Assembly: GCF_000149955.1 (NCBI RefSeq)
Contig: NC_030986.1
Span: 6,020,140 to 6,084,139, forward strand
Direction: 5' to 3'
Source of the DNA: Fusarium oxysporum f. sp. lycopersici 4287
Taxonomy: Eukaryota > Ascomycota > Sordariomycetes > Hypocreales > Nectriaceae
DNA: 64,000 bases
Positions 21,205 to 31,088 of this stretch are shown here, one piece after another (position 1 is the first letter of the stretch; each line of letters begins with the position of its first letter). A model generated the notes under the pieces. It searched no databases and was not told where the DNA came from. It saw only the letters and a list, made by a program, of their open reading frames with translations. The translations under genes were made by a program, and so were the position numbers.

Positions 21205-21538
21205 TTTGCTGAGTTTATCTGATGACTCCTCTTGTATACCCTAGGGAACCGGTGGAGTCTTATACCGACTTACTAATGGTGGATCCGTCGCGCTGGGGTG
21301 CTGGAAAAGGTTGCTCAACACACCTAAGGTGCCAGAAGCAGCCCCCTTGCAAAGCCAAAACCGTCTACCCTGGATGCATCGGGGGTCTCGTTTTAATGCC
21401 ACTTCTCAGAAGGATCCAACAGCACTCAATTCACGTCGTCATTCTGATCTTAAGCGAAGTAAAATCCTCAGAATTCTGTATTCATGAATAAGCCCCCTAT
21501 AGAAGATCTATTCTAATATCTCTATAGTTTTTAACCTC

Positions 21539-22695
21539 ATGCTGCTACTTGCTTTTAATGTTGCTGTTTTCTTTGCAAAGCTGGCCTTTGCAAAGAAACA
21601 GCCTGATAATCCTACGACTAGCCCAACCACACCGGCTCATATACTTGTTGGGTTTCCCAAGCATATCTCTGTCGCCAACAAGGTGCAAGGTTTTCCATTC
21701 TCCATTGACAAGGAAGTTACTGGCATACCTTCGTGGATGACTGTTAGCTATCCAAATTTGCTATATGCTGTTGATGAGTCGTCAAATGCCCTTACACTCT
21801 TCGAACTCAACCTTGTAAGTGACGAGATAACAGCAAAAAGTTCAAAAGAAGGTAGCTACGGCGTCGTCCACTTACAGTTTAATGCTGATAATACCTGACT
21901 TGTCGGTTGTGCGTATGGTAATGGTACCATTGATATCTGGAACACTACAAACGGCAGTCTGGGACTTATCAAACCCATTCCCTCGCCAGGGCAGCCAGGC
22001 CCTGATAAAGAACGACAAGCAAGCCCTCACCCCCATCAGGCAAACCTTGATCCAAATGGCCGCTTTTTCGTTATTAACGATCTTGATAGACTCTATGGTG
22101 GTTCTTGACCAATGATGATGCTTTTCAGATAGTGAATATCATTCACATCTCGCCCCACGGTTGCGGCCCTCGACATGGCATTTTCTATCCCCAAGGAGCA
22201 TTCAAAGCGACCCATTATATTCTTGTCTGCGAGATCAGTAACAAGGTCCTTGTCTACACGGTGTCATACCGCGAGAACTACCTTGATTTCACACAGATCC
22301 AAAGTACTTCGACATTTGGTCCTAGATTGCCGCCAGCCAATTCATCTAGTGCTGCTGCTGGTGCTATCGTATTAGCGGCAGATAATAGGCACTTGTATGT
22401 CTCGAACCGACAAACAGGGAACTCCACGGACTCCGTTTCCCATTTCCAGATTGATCAGTTGAATTCTACCTCCCTTTCACTCAAGTTTGTAGGCTCTGCT
22501 TCTACATATGGGGTTTCCCCGCGTATGATGAGCTTCAGCCATGATGATCAATACCTCCTAATCGCCAACCAAGCGGGGGGTTTTGGACCCGTGGCTCTTG
22601 AACGGCGGTTGGATGGCACACTCAGGGCGGAAAATCCCATTTCTGTTTTGGGGGCCCCCGATTTTACTCCCCAGTTTGTCCAGCAGATCAATTAA
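21539..22695 (+). pseudogene. secreted lactonase-type beta-propeller, broken
   Basis: This resembles extracellular fungal 7-bladed propeller proteins of the lactonase / cycloisomerase-like family. It has a signal peptide (MLLLAFNVAVFFAKLAFA) and propeller strands such as LLYAVDESSNALTLFEL, LVGCAYGNGTIDIWNT, SPHGCGPRHGIFYP, HLYVSNRQTG and QYLLIANQAGG. The frame is broken by a TGA at 21896-21898 where an Arg codon would fit (CGA to TGA). Two compensating frameshifts follow in 22050-22110 around VINDL..SMVVLD..DDAFQIVN. No intron explains these. The remaining 196 codons to 22695 are open. Confidence 0.8.
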
Positions 22696-22844
22696 AGTGC
22701 ATGCAAGAATTAGAGGCAGGACCTATTTGCATAGACTCAGTATAGTACAAGAAAGGAATAGTATATTTTCATAATGAAGAACTTATACTTGAAGCGATAG
22801 GGTTATTTCCTCCCTTCTCAGCACCGCTGAGGTATAAACAATCA

Positions 22845-23858
22845 TCAGACAGTCCCATTCCATTTTACAAGGGCTAAATGAATTGGAGTACTTTCCCTTG
22901 CCATAACTTCCTCGTGCGACTTCTTGAGGAACACCTCGTAGAGTCTTCTCTCATCAATAGTTTTGCCACTGCTATCAATATAAGGAAACGCCCTTGGCCG
23001 CTGGTAGTCTAACCCTAGGAGCTGTGCATAATGCTCGCTTTCATGAACCTCTACCAATTCGGCCTTTTCGTCTGTGGCAGAACTAAACTTGTATACTGCT
23101 GTCCCGAGGTTGGCGAAGCAGGATGAGCTTTTTAACTCCCATTCCCCGTTGTTCGACTCCAACTGGGTTCTGTAATGTCCAGTAAGCGTGTTGATCTTGC
23201 CGCCATGGGTAACAATGAGGACTTTAACACTTCGCCCTTTGGATTTGGCGATCGTTTGGACCAAGTCGCGAATTTGAATCCGAAGCCTCCTGTCCTGCTC
23301 CTCGATCTCGTCAAGGGGCTTGTATGTTTTGAGGGTGGATAATCGCTTCTGCAGGTCATTCCAGCTCTCCCACTGGTCCTCTGGTGTTTCCACAGTCAGA
23401 TCAACAACTTCTTCACCCAATAAAGTCCCTTCAGCTGAGCCTCCCGCAAGATTAACGGTAAAAGCATATCGCTTGTCGCCTTTCACGTATGTTATTGGAG
23501 GGATATCCTGTATTCATTTGGTATTTTCAGCAAGGCCAAAGAGGCATACAATTCGAGCCTGGTTTGTCTGCGCCAATCCCTTTGCGGTCAGAATGGATCT
23601 GGTCAACGGGGAACAAAGTATGAGATCCAAAGAATCCAAGAACTCTGGATGTTCATCCACGTAACGCCGCAATTCTCCTTTTCCATGTTGTGTGAGGTTG
23701 TCTGGCAGAAAGTCTCCATGTTTAATGACATTTCTAGAATGGACAAATTTGGAAAAGTCTTTATCGCTCAGTGTGAAAATATCGGTTCCATGATGGCTGA
23801 GACCGATGTTGGAATTGGCGTGGCTGTGACGAGCTACATAGATTAAGTGGTTGTCCAT
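22845..23858 (-). pseudogene. histidine-phosphatase family protein with one in-frame stop
   Basis: This is a phosphoglycerate-mutase-like phosphatase. From the ATG at 23858 it shows the N-terminal phospho-histidine motif as ARHSHANSN (RHS instead of the usual RHG), then LILCSPLTRSILTA, and later VLIVTHGGKINTLTG with the second catalytic His. A single TGA at 23514-23516 interrupts an otherwise continuous frame (ENTK, stop, IQDIPP). CGA to TGA would restore Arg. The sequence there offers no intron. The frame is open upstream to 24134, but that part lacks family similarity. It is the first of a run of minus-strand genes reaching to 29.2 kb. Confidence 0.75.
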
Positions 23859-24394
23859 ATCGTTGAAAAAATAGCGCAAGACAAAATAATTCGGGGTAAT
23901 TAGAGTTGGAACCTCCCACGATGGAAGGGGTCGCTCTCTCAATTTATATATGCGAAAGGTTCTAACAAGCTCCCGTGAGCCTGTTGTTCTTAGTGTTGCG
24001 TCAAACCCAAGGTCAGCCAAAGCGTGCCGCCGTGCATTTCTCAGATCAAATTTTCTCACAACCAAAATAGAATAACTACAAAATAGAAGGAAGAATTTGC
24101 ATTCGGTACAAGGAGGTGACATTGTGAAAACCACTACGTCGTTATTATCTTGAACAGCGCCGGGCTTGCTTCATTTCTATAGCTCTACTTTCTACTGCCA
24201 TGTCTCTTGCATTGTTTTAACAAGCACTCTAAATTCAAATCCTATTCACATGGCTTCCACGACTACCTATTCTCTTGGGCTGCAGATCTCAAACGTGTCG
24301 AGCAAGGGGTGTACCCTCCAAAGACCCAGCGTCGGTCTTTTGAGCTGGAATGATATTGTACATCGCTAGAGCATATCAGCCTCATAGTTATCAT

Positions 24395-25448
24395 TTATTG
24401 ATGCTCAGGGAACTCACACATTTTGGTCTTTTCATCTCGATAGCATTTTGAGACTCTCCATCCGGAACTTTGGATTATGCGCTGAAATTCCGGCACTGTG
24501 TACTTGTAGCATGCAAACCAGAAAAATTCAGTTCTGGGTTGTGCTAAAGGGGTACAATGAAACTTGTGACACTGAGGCAAAGTAGTTGTCTTGCACTCAA
24601 GTGACCATCTTGTATCATCAAATTCTTTCCACCCTAAAAGCTCGTTCGCCTTATCCCACCCACCTCTCATGAATTCAGTGAATTCAGGTGTGTGATAAGA
24701 ACTTTCCAACTCTTTTTCCCTCACTGGCTCATGCTGGCCAAGAATGAGCCGATCGACAACCTGGCTCCAGTCTTGGAGGATTTGGAGCACCTTTTCGGGT
24801 TCAAAGTTAGTCAATGTGGAGGAGCATGAGATACCGACTTTCTCCCCTGGCATATCTATCGCCAATCTCCTTGCGTCTTCGAAACTTCCGTGGAGTCCGA
24901 AGCAATATATATAATTATATCGCTTGCTTAAGCCCTGGACATGGCTCTCAAGTGAAGCTCTGTTGACGTCGACCGCGAAATAACGACAAACCTTCTCTGC
25001 TTTCTCGAGCTCATTAAATATCGGCAGCAACTTTTCAGAATTCCTTCTTTAGTTAGCACTTGTCTATTTGGTAGAAACAAAAGCCAATAGTGTACCCAGA
25101 GCCAAGGTCGAATATGGTGAGTTCAACCAATGGGTAAAGTTGTTGAGCAAGCTCGGAGGCCTGTTCTCTCAGGATCTTTCTCTCCCCAAGAGATTGGGGA
25201 GATGTGTCGCCCCCTGGCCAAGGTGAGTCGATATAGCAGACCGCTTTGCTGAGATATTTTCCAAGGCGTATAGACTCGTTCAGCTCCTTCTCTATGCATT
25301 GTGTCATGTTACCCCCTCCGATATCCTGTACGTGTCCAGGCGATAAATCGCCCAGCCAGGTAACTAGCTCTGTAGCAAGTTGGCGCTGATTCTCAAGCAT
25401 GGCAGAGTATTCTTCAAAAGGGCTATTGTATCTCCCCTCCATGAGCAT
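24395..25448 (-). CDS. EgtD/EasF-type SAM-dependent methyltransferase
   Basis: A 334-aa protein in two exons; the intron at 25047-25095 has GTACAC, GCTAAC and AAAG signals. It belongs to the histidine-specific / ergot N-methyltransferase family. The SAM motif I reads TIFDLGSG, completed across the intron, followed by YFAVDVNRASLE, CFGLHGSFEDARR, SCSSTLTNF and ILGQHEP. The C-terminal half has GGWDKANELLGW and FWFACYKYTVPEF. Known members trimethylate histidine (ergothioneine) or methylate dimethylallyltryptophan. The substrate here cannot be told, and the N-terminus is shorter and diverged. The ATG at 25448 is the first in frame; a TTG at 25463 lies upstream. Confidence 0.75.
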
Positions 25449-25708
25449 AGCACGTGGTGTCAATCATAGAATGACTTACCTACGGTAGAGTACAAGTTCG
25501 TTCGGATGATCTACTAAGTGGCAACTGAAGACTAGTGTGTGTTAGGTCGGAAATGAACTTCTACTTATAGCAAAAGGAGACAAAGGATAATACTGTTATG
25601 ATGAAACGTCATACCAATATCATGCAGGTCGATTGAGCAAGGACAGCAACACAGTATGTCAGAAATAATACTCATTGTAGTCCAGGGTGCATGCGTAGTG
25701 AACAACAT

Positions 25709-26220
25709 TCAAGCCTGGACTACCTGTCTAGAATTCTTAACTGCACTCATATAAGCCAATCCTTTCTCAAGTATTTCTCTACACGCATCCATCTCGGGTA
25801 GGTCGTCTTTTGGAGTAAGCTTGGAAGGCCATGGCAGTTCCTGGAGGGGTGACTTGTTGGTATTTTGATCTAGCATGAAGACGTCAGCATCCGCATACGT
25901 TACAGTGCAGCCCTCAACTAACCCGCTGGTAGATACGTAACCGTAGCGTATTGTTGTACCACATAGGTGATGCTTTGCGGCCTTTTGCAGGAAACTTTGG
26001 CTGGGTCTGTGTTGGACGGCATCATGCAATGTAGCAAAACCTCCAAGGTTGGTTTGTCATGTAATTGTTGCTAAATGAGATGACGTGCACGATACTGAGT
26101 CCCCTCAAATACTCACGAGCAGAGCCTCTTTCCGACGACAATCACTTGAAATCACCCTGACGCTTTGCTGTCGGTAGATCAATCCATAGTGATATACATG
26201 CAGTGGCTTGCATTGTTTAT
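25709..26220 (-). CDS. unrecognised gene, probably two or more exons
   Basis: The last exon (25709 to about 26040) encodes about 110 residues ending SAVKNSRQVVQA. It includes GFATLHDAVQHRPSQSFL and GLVEGCTVTYADADVFML. An open segment upstream (about 26115-26215: KPLHVYHYGLIYRQQSVRV, then SSDCRRKEALL) ends at a GTGAGT donor and may be the preceding exon, but the phase does not fit cleanly and no ATG was found. It may be partial or broken. I do not recognise a family. It lies between the EgtD-type and LaeA-like methyltransferases on the same strand. Confidence 0.4.
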
Positions 26221-26399
26221 GTAGTACAGATCACACCGCTTAAAAATACAGGCATAATTTGATGAGTTATCACCTGCAGCCACCAGCCCTCCGGTGACTG
26301 TGTCCCTCAAACGTATCTCAACCTCCAATTCACCACTCTAACACTGACCCCATCCTTGGCATTCATTCGGCTGTACTATGATATATCCAGAATCCTGGC

Positions 26400-26980
26400 T
26401 TAGGCAGTGAAGTATTTCTTTACATCTCGAAAGAGAATGCTCCTTTGCTCCTCAGGGATACTATCCATAAACTGGTCCCATCTGACACTGAGTTCCATAA
26501 ACTGCTGCACTTTGTCCCTTCGAAAAATATCTTCCTCTACCTTCTTTTCTTGATCTCCATCGGGCAAGGGATGGGCTGGCCGAGATATAGAATTCGTGAA
26601 TTCCGTACCAACACAGAGTCCTGCATTTGTTTTCAGATCATGCGGTGTCTGTAGTTGGGAATAATGCTGATTTGGAAAAGTATCAACTTCTCTTCCCATA
26701 GAAAAATTCGATGTTGGCGTATTCAAAGGTATAATGCTTCGGGTCTGGTGGTTGTCGTATCGAATATACGGATACGGTGATTTGTATTTGTTCTCAGGGA
26801 GGTTGACCCCAACAGCGGGAGTCTGAAAGTTCTGGTTAGACACATTCACCTGAGGGCTATATAGATATGTGCCAGTTCCCGCCATCAGTGAGTAAATTTC
26901 TTGCACATTAGCTAGGGGATCTGGGTTCGATGAGGAAGAGAGCTGCTGGTTAGTGGTAGGGAAGCACCAATGATGACTAG
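26400..26980 (-). CDS. unrecognised Pro/Asn/Gln-rich protein, 5' end unclear
   Basis: The frame from about 26980 to the stop at 26400 encodes a polar, low-complexity N-terminal part (NQQLSSSSNPDPLANV). A compact, charged C-terminus follows (KKVEEDIFRRDKVQQFMEL, then WDQFMDSIPEEQRSIL). The composition suits a transcription-factor tail, but no DNA-binding domain is visible. The first in-frame ATG is at 26885; the GTG at 26906 is upstream, and an upstream exon is possible. Neighbours on both sides are methyltransferases. Confidence 0.35.
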
Positions 26981-27581
26981 TTTTAGGCCATTAACGTTAG
27001 GCCAAACTAAATAAGCATTAAGAAAAAACTGACTCAAGTTCTGTGTATCTTTCCCAAGACTGCTATCTCAGCTTTATACTCAATAACGGTTTATAAGTAC
27101 TTACATAGTGACACACATGGCATTTCAACTTAGAGCTTGGCATCTTACTGTTGACCTAGGACCTAGGGAGGGCGCGAGGATTGTCTGCTCAATGAAACAT
27201 GTAGCAGAGTGCTCGATGTGATGAGGAGGGTCCTATTTATAGACGTGAGGTCGGTTGCTTGATTCCAGCAGGCTAGAAATTTTAATGTGCATTGTCTCTT
27301 CTGTAGCCAAAGGCTCATTTAGACCTTCCAGCAGTACCTTGGTCAGCAGACATCTGACTCAACAATGGAAGGTACCAGGTCTCCGACGTACCTCATCCGC
27401 CACGTCAGCGTCACTTTGAAACCACATTGTGCAGGGCAGATACACAATAGGTAATTGAATAACATTACGGGTGTACTGTATCGCTAATAACTTGCAGTGG
27501 TTATGAATAGTAAAATGCAATGCTGATGAAAAATAAAAACATATTTTATAATACTTGAGTGATTCAATCAAGGCATTAAGT
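26981..27581. other. intergenic region
   Basis: No gene is supportable here. It separates the 5' side of the unrecognised gene at 26400 from the 3' end of the LaeA-like gene. I see no repeats or RNA genes. Confidence 0.5.
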
Positions 27582-29166
27582 CTATGGCTTCTTGCAAACG
27601 ACGGCGACGCGTGTCGTGTAAGGCTTGACTGTTGTCTTCTTCAACTCATCGCGCAAACCTGCAGCGAACATGTGACATCTATCCTCTCTCCAGCCCGAGT
27701 TCTTAACGGCTGGACGAAAGATGGACCCTTCGATGTCACAAACACATTCCAACCAAGCTAGCCGTCCTATCTCCCCCTGCTTCTGCCAATGTTCAATCGG
27801 TACCTGCAAAAACCCATACTTAGTTGTCGTTAAGGTTCTCTGCACGCTAGAAACTTACATCGTAGGTATATTCCTTGATGTCACTGAAACCAGCAGCTCG
27901 TAGCGAACTAAGCAGTATTCCAGATTCGATAACGTCGAACCGCGCCCCTCGCTCTGCACCTGCCTTTCGAAACAGGTCTCCCCATTCCTTCATAAAACTA
28001 TCCTCCGGAAGCTCCGCCTTTGCTTTGAACTCAATGGTCCGTTCATGGAACTCTGCAACGCCTCCAGGTTTCAAGACATCAAAGATCTCTTTTGCAAATT
28101 CGACCCAGTTGTTGATCCTCCCTTTGAGTTCGCGGAGATGTACAAAATCTTGTGAAGACTTTTGAAAGGTTTGAAGATCGAGGCTCTCCACAACTTGACT
28201 GCACGAATGTTAGCGTTGATTGGGCGTGAGACATATATGTAGCCTCACAAACACAGATTAGGCGGGACGTAATTAGGCGCTAAGGGCGTCAGATCAATAC
28301 TCGTAACTTCAACCCCAGGATGCTCGTCTGCAAAATCTCTTGGATTGAGTTAGTTACAATACCATTTGAATCGGATCAAGAGAACATACAGAGCCCAACG
28401 ACCTAAATGACCATGTTGGCATACTTCTCAGATCACGAAGAGGGTCATACAATACCACTTGCTGTTCCAATATCAAGCACGCGCTTGTAGCTTCTATTAG
28501 CTAGGTAACCAGCGAAAGTAGTAGAAGAGAGACTGACCCGATAGGTAGAAGGAATCGATGTTTTGCAAATCTTGAATAATCTTGAATAAATGTCGTGACT
28601 GCCATACCGAGTCAACATGGGAAATTTAATGAGGATGCGCACTAACCATAGGTCCCAAACCAAAACCCTCTGGTCATCATGTGGCTGCCTGAATGATCGA
28701 CTCAGCAAAGGTCGCTCAGGGTAAAACGCCTCCCTTACCATTCATTGATCGGATATTTCCGTTTCCATAGGGTCTCGAGTTTGATGTCTCCGGATTGGAT
28801 CGTCTCCAAGGAACATATGCTCTCGTCGTCTCCAATACCATCATCTACGAGGCCTTCATCGACGGGATCATTGTCTGTTATACTGCTGTCTCTGGTGCTG
28901 TCGGCTGTCGTGGGATTTGTTGCGATATCGCCGTGGATGGTGTTGTCATCTGCAATCGCATCATCGAGTATCCTCTCAGGCTTGTTCTTCTTGGCTCTAA
29001 TATCGAGAATTCCGCATATATCATTCCGAATTTGTTCGGTCGAATGAAGTGTCCCACGGTCGTAATGGGTGCCCGTGTCTTCGTGTCCCAGCGCGTCTGA
29101 ATGGGATCGTTTGCGACTGATGCCGTGGGCAACTGACAAGATCGACGGCTGAGCCGGTAGGAGCAT
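27582..29166 (-). CDS. LaeA-like SAM-dependent methyltransferase, eight exons
   Basis: This spliced model gives 407 aa with every phase consistent. Introns: 28689-28738, 28599-28646, 28484-28537, 28403-28455, 28339-28389, 28199-28248, 27804-27858. The N-terminus is acidic. Then come KRKYPINEWQPHDD, SAM motif I RVLDIGTASGRWALDFADEH, the acidic-loop equivalent VEVTSIDLTPLAP, VPPNL, INNWVEFAKEIFDVLKPGG and the C-terminal VPIEHWQKQGEIGRL block. This is the order seen in LaeA-like fungal methyltransferases, which act in secondary-metabolite regulation or as tailoring enzymes. Exon 28390-28402 is only 13 nt, yet supplies the RWAL of motif I. The start could instead be the ATG at 29301, which adds a hydrophobic segment. 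Confidence 0.85.
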
Positions 29167-29917
29167 CGCGGCGAGGTGAGACAGAAGAATGTCCAGGAAG
29201 AGGCCCAAAAAGAAAGTGATCAAGAAAGTCAGTTGTTGGAGAGACGTTCGAAATGGGGTAGTACAGATGATGCCATTGAAAGGTGCATTTATGCTTCTCA
29301 TGGCCGAGAATTGTAAAAGAAATTAAATTATCAGGTACTCTTAGTCGAACAACAGCGCGACATACCGATCGTCCAGGAAAGCCACGCGGTTCAGACGGGC
29401 TGAACACGCTAGTAGCGTCGGCCGCTTGTATTGCAATTAGAGCGGGCAGTCCCGATTCCGGCATCGTGTATGATACTTCTACCTGACCCTGACTAACTGG
29501 TCTCAGCAGAACCGTTGGCGAGCCGGCCGGACCATGCAAGGGAGTGCCTCTCGACAGCATCATCGTGGTGAAGAGATCCACAAGGTGGTTCAGCTTGCTA
29601 GCTCTGACCTTTCTCAAGATTCTGAAAACTGACTTCTTAGATTCGAGAAGTGGCGGATGGATCGGGAGTGAATCGAGGCGGAGTTCAGGCCACAGCACTG
29701 AGACAGCTTCCTTGATGACGAAGGCTGCTGTTGGATGGGGCTCGACCAGCCAGTCAGAAAAGAATCCTTGGGCAAATTTTAGGGCCCTTTCTCTTGCCCT
29801 CTGTTTCCTTCTCTCCCGTGGGGTCATTTCTCTCGGCGGCTTTGCCTGTTTCATTCTCAACTTGATGGTCACGGTAGTGGTGGTCAACAGGAAAATGGAA
29901 GCATGGTAAAGAGGCAT
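29167..29917 (-). CDS. hypothetical protein, 3' end uncertain
   Basis: The frame opens with an ATG at 29917 (MPLYHASIFLLTTTTVTIKL) and runs past 29166 to a stop at 29021, overlapping exon 1 of the LaeA-like gene in another frame. The first 190 residues look protein-like: a basic start (PRERRKQRARERALKFAQ), DWLVEPHPTAAFVIKEAV, ASKLNHLVDLFTTMML and VEVSYTMPESGLPALIAI. After about 29345 (VVRLRV, with a possible GTACCT donor) the translation loses this character, so the real gene probably splices or ends there. No family recognised. An upstream in-frame segment of the LaeA-like gene could not be joined in phase. Confidence 0.45.
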
Positions 29918-30115
29918 CTGAGGTTTTCAATGTCTTCGATGAGGCTTAAAATTGATGCAATCGTAAACTGCCATGTATACATGGGGTCATGGAATCACAC
30001 CGACATTCATGTTTCATGGATCTGTTTGCGTCTACATCGAAGCGCTGTACAATCCCCAGCACCGAACCAAGAGGTATGTACATAATAGTTACAATAGAAT
30101 TACAACACGTCAATC

Positions 30116-30435
30116 CTATCCGCCTTCAAGCAAGCCCTGCTTCTCCTCATCAAACACTAGTTTAAACCTGGCCAAGCCCCTTAATTTCAAAAACCAGGCT
30201 CGGATGGCGACGAAGATGTCGCGCAACACCTTGGGCATTGAACCTTTTCCGGTCACAGGGGACGGAGTCTTGGTGGTTGCCGCCACTTCGACTGTCTGGT
30301 AATGTACGAAATGCTGAGCTTTTCCTTGCTCAATCTGGCGGGATTAGTATACAGCGAGAAGTAGTCCAACAATCGACATACAGTGACTCTAATCTCTCTA
30401 ACAACGTTAATGCTCAACTTGGGCTGTTTTGCCAT
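30116..30435 (-). CDS. small 90-aa protein, two exons, unrecognised
   Basis: The ATG at 30435 opens an 18-codon exon (MAKQPKLSINVVREIRVT). A 47-bp intron follows (30335-30381; GTATGT donor, TACTAAT branch site, CCAG acceptor). It joins in phase to a 72-codon exon ending at 30116 (SMPKVLRDIFVAIRAWFLKL and ARFKLVFDEEKQGLLEGG). The near-ideal splice signals and exact phase make a real gene likely. The product is small and basic-amphipathic, without signal peptide or known domain. Confidence 0.6.
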
Positions 30436-30952
30436 GGTTCGCAATGCTCTAAATAAGGCGAAAGATTGAATGCACAGCTGACTTGCATATACAGAGAAAA
30501 CTGGGCATAAGGCAGAGTTTGACTTGTACTGAGAACCAAAGATCCGGGCTGTAGAGAGAAGTATCAACTGTGATAATGAGGTTGCCTAAGTAGGGGTACC
30601 TTGTGCAAGGGGAAATGTGAAGAAGGCAACCAGGCGGTGGTGCAGCAGTACAGTTTTCTTCGACTTCATGAGCGTATTTGTATTTTGAGGCCATCCACTC
30701 CCTCACGCTATGGATTTAAGTATCGTCCAGGATGGGCTCACCCCCCAGCTTGCCAGGTATTTCTAATCCATGGTAAGCAAGGCTCATTTCCAAGCCGCCT
30801 ATGTCGAAAACTTAATATACATAAAACACATTTCATTGGACGCCCACTGCTGTCTGCATGCATGACTACACAAATAGATCCTTGTAGAAGATGAGGCGGG
30901 ACATGAGCAAGGATGAGATATGATCTCGCCTGCAGACGTGGGGTCCTGCCTG
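30436..30952. other. intergenic region
   Basis: No open frame with coding character was found here. It precedes the near-perfect inverted repeat at 30953-31024. Confidence 0.5.
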
Positions 30953-31024
30953 CCCCGAAAAAGGAAGTGACCCATAGAAAAGGATCACCGTGATCCCTTT
31001 TTATGGGTCACTTCCTTTTTGGGG
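30953..31024. repeat. 72-bp near-perfect palindrome (hairpin)
   Basis: The left arm (30953-30988) and right arm (30990-31024) are inverted copies of about 35 bases with a few mismatches and a one-base centre in GGATCACCGTGATCC. The outer ends read CCCC / GGGG and the arms include AGTGACCCATA / TATGGGTCACT. Such a structure could be a miniature fold-back element or a termination/cruciform site. It lies 65 bp upstream of the gene at 31089. Confidence 0.85.
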
Positions 31025-31088
31025 GCTCCTACAGACTCATGGCATTCAAACCCAATCTGTTCCTTACTCTTTTCCAAACCGCGAAGCC

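Noticed and set aside
29021..29166. C-terminal extension of the 29917 frame into the LaeA-like exon 1
   Set aside because: The overlapping frame of the LaeA-like gene fits a complete spliced model, and the extension loses coding character.
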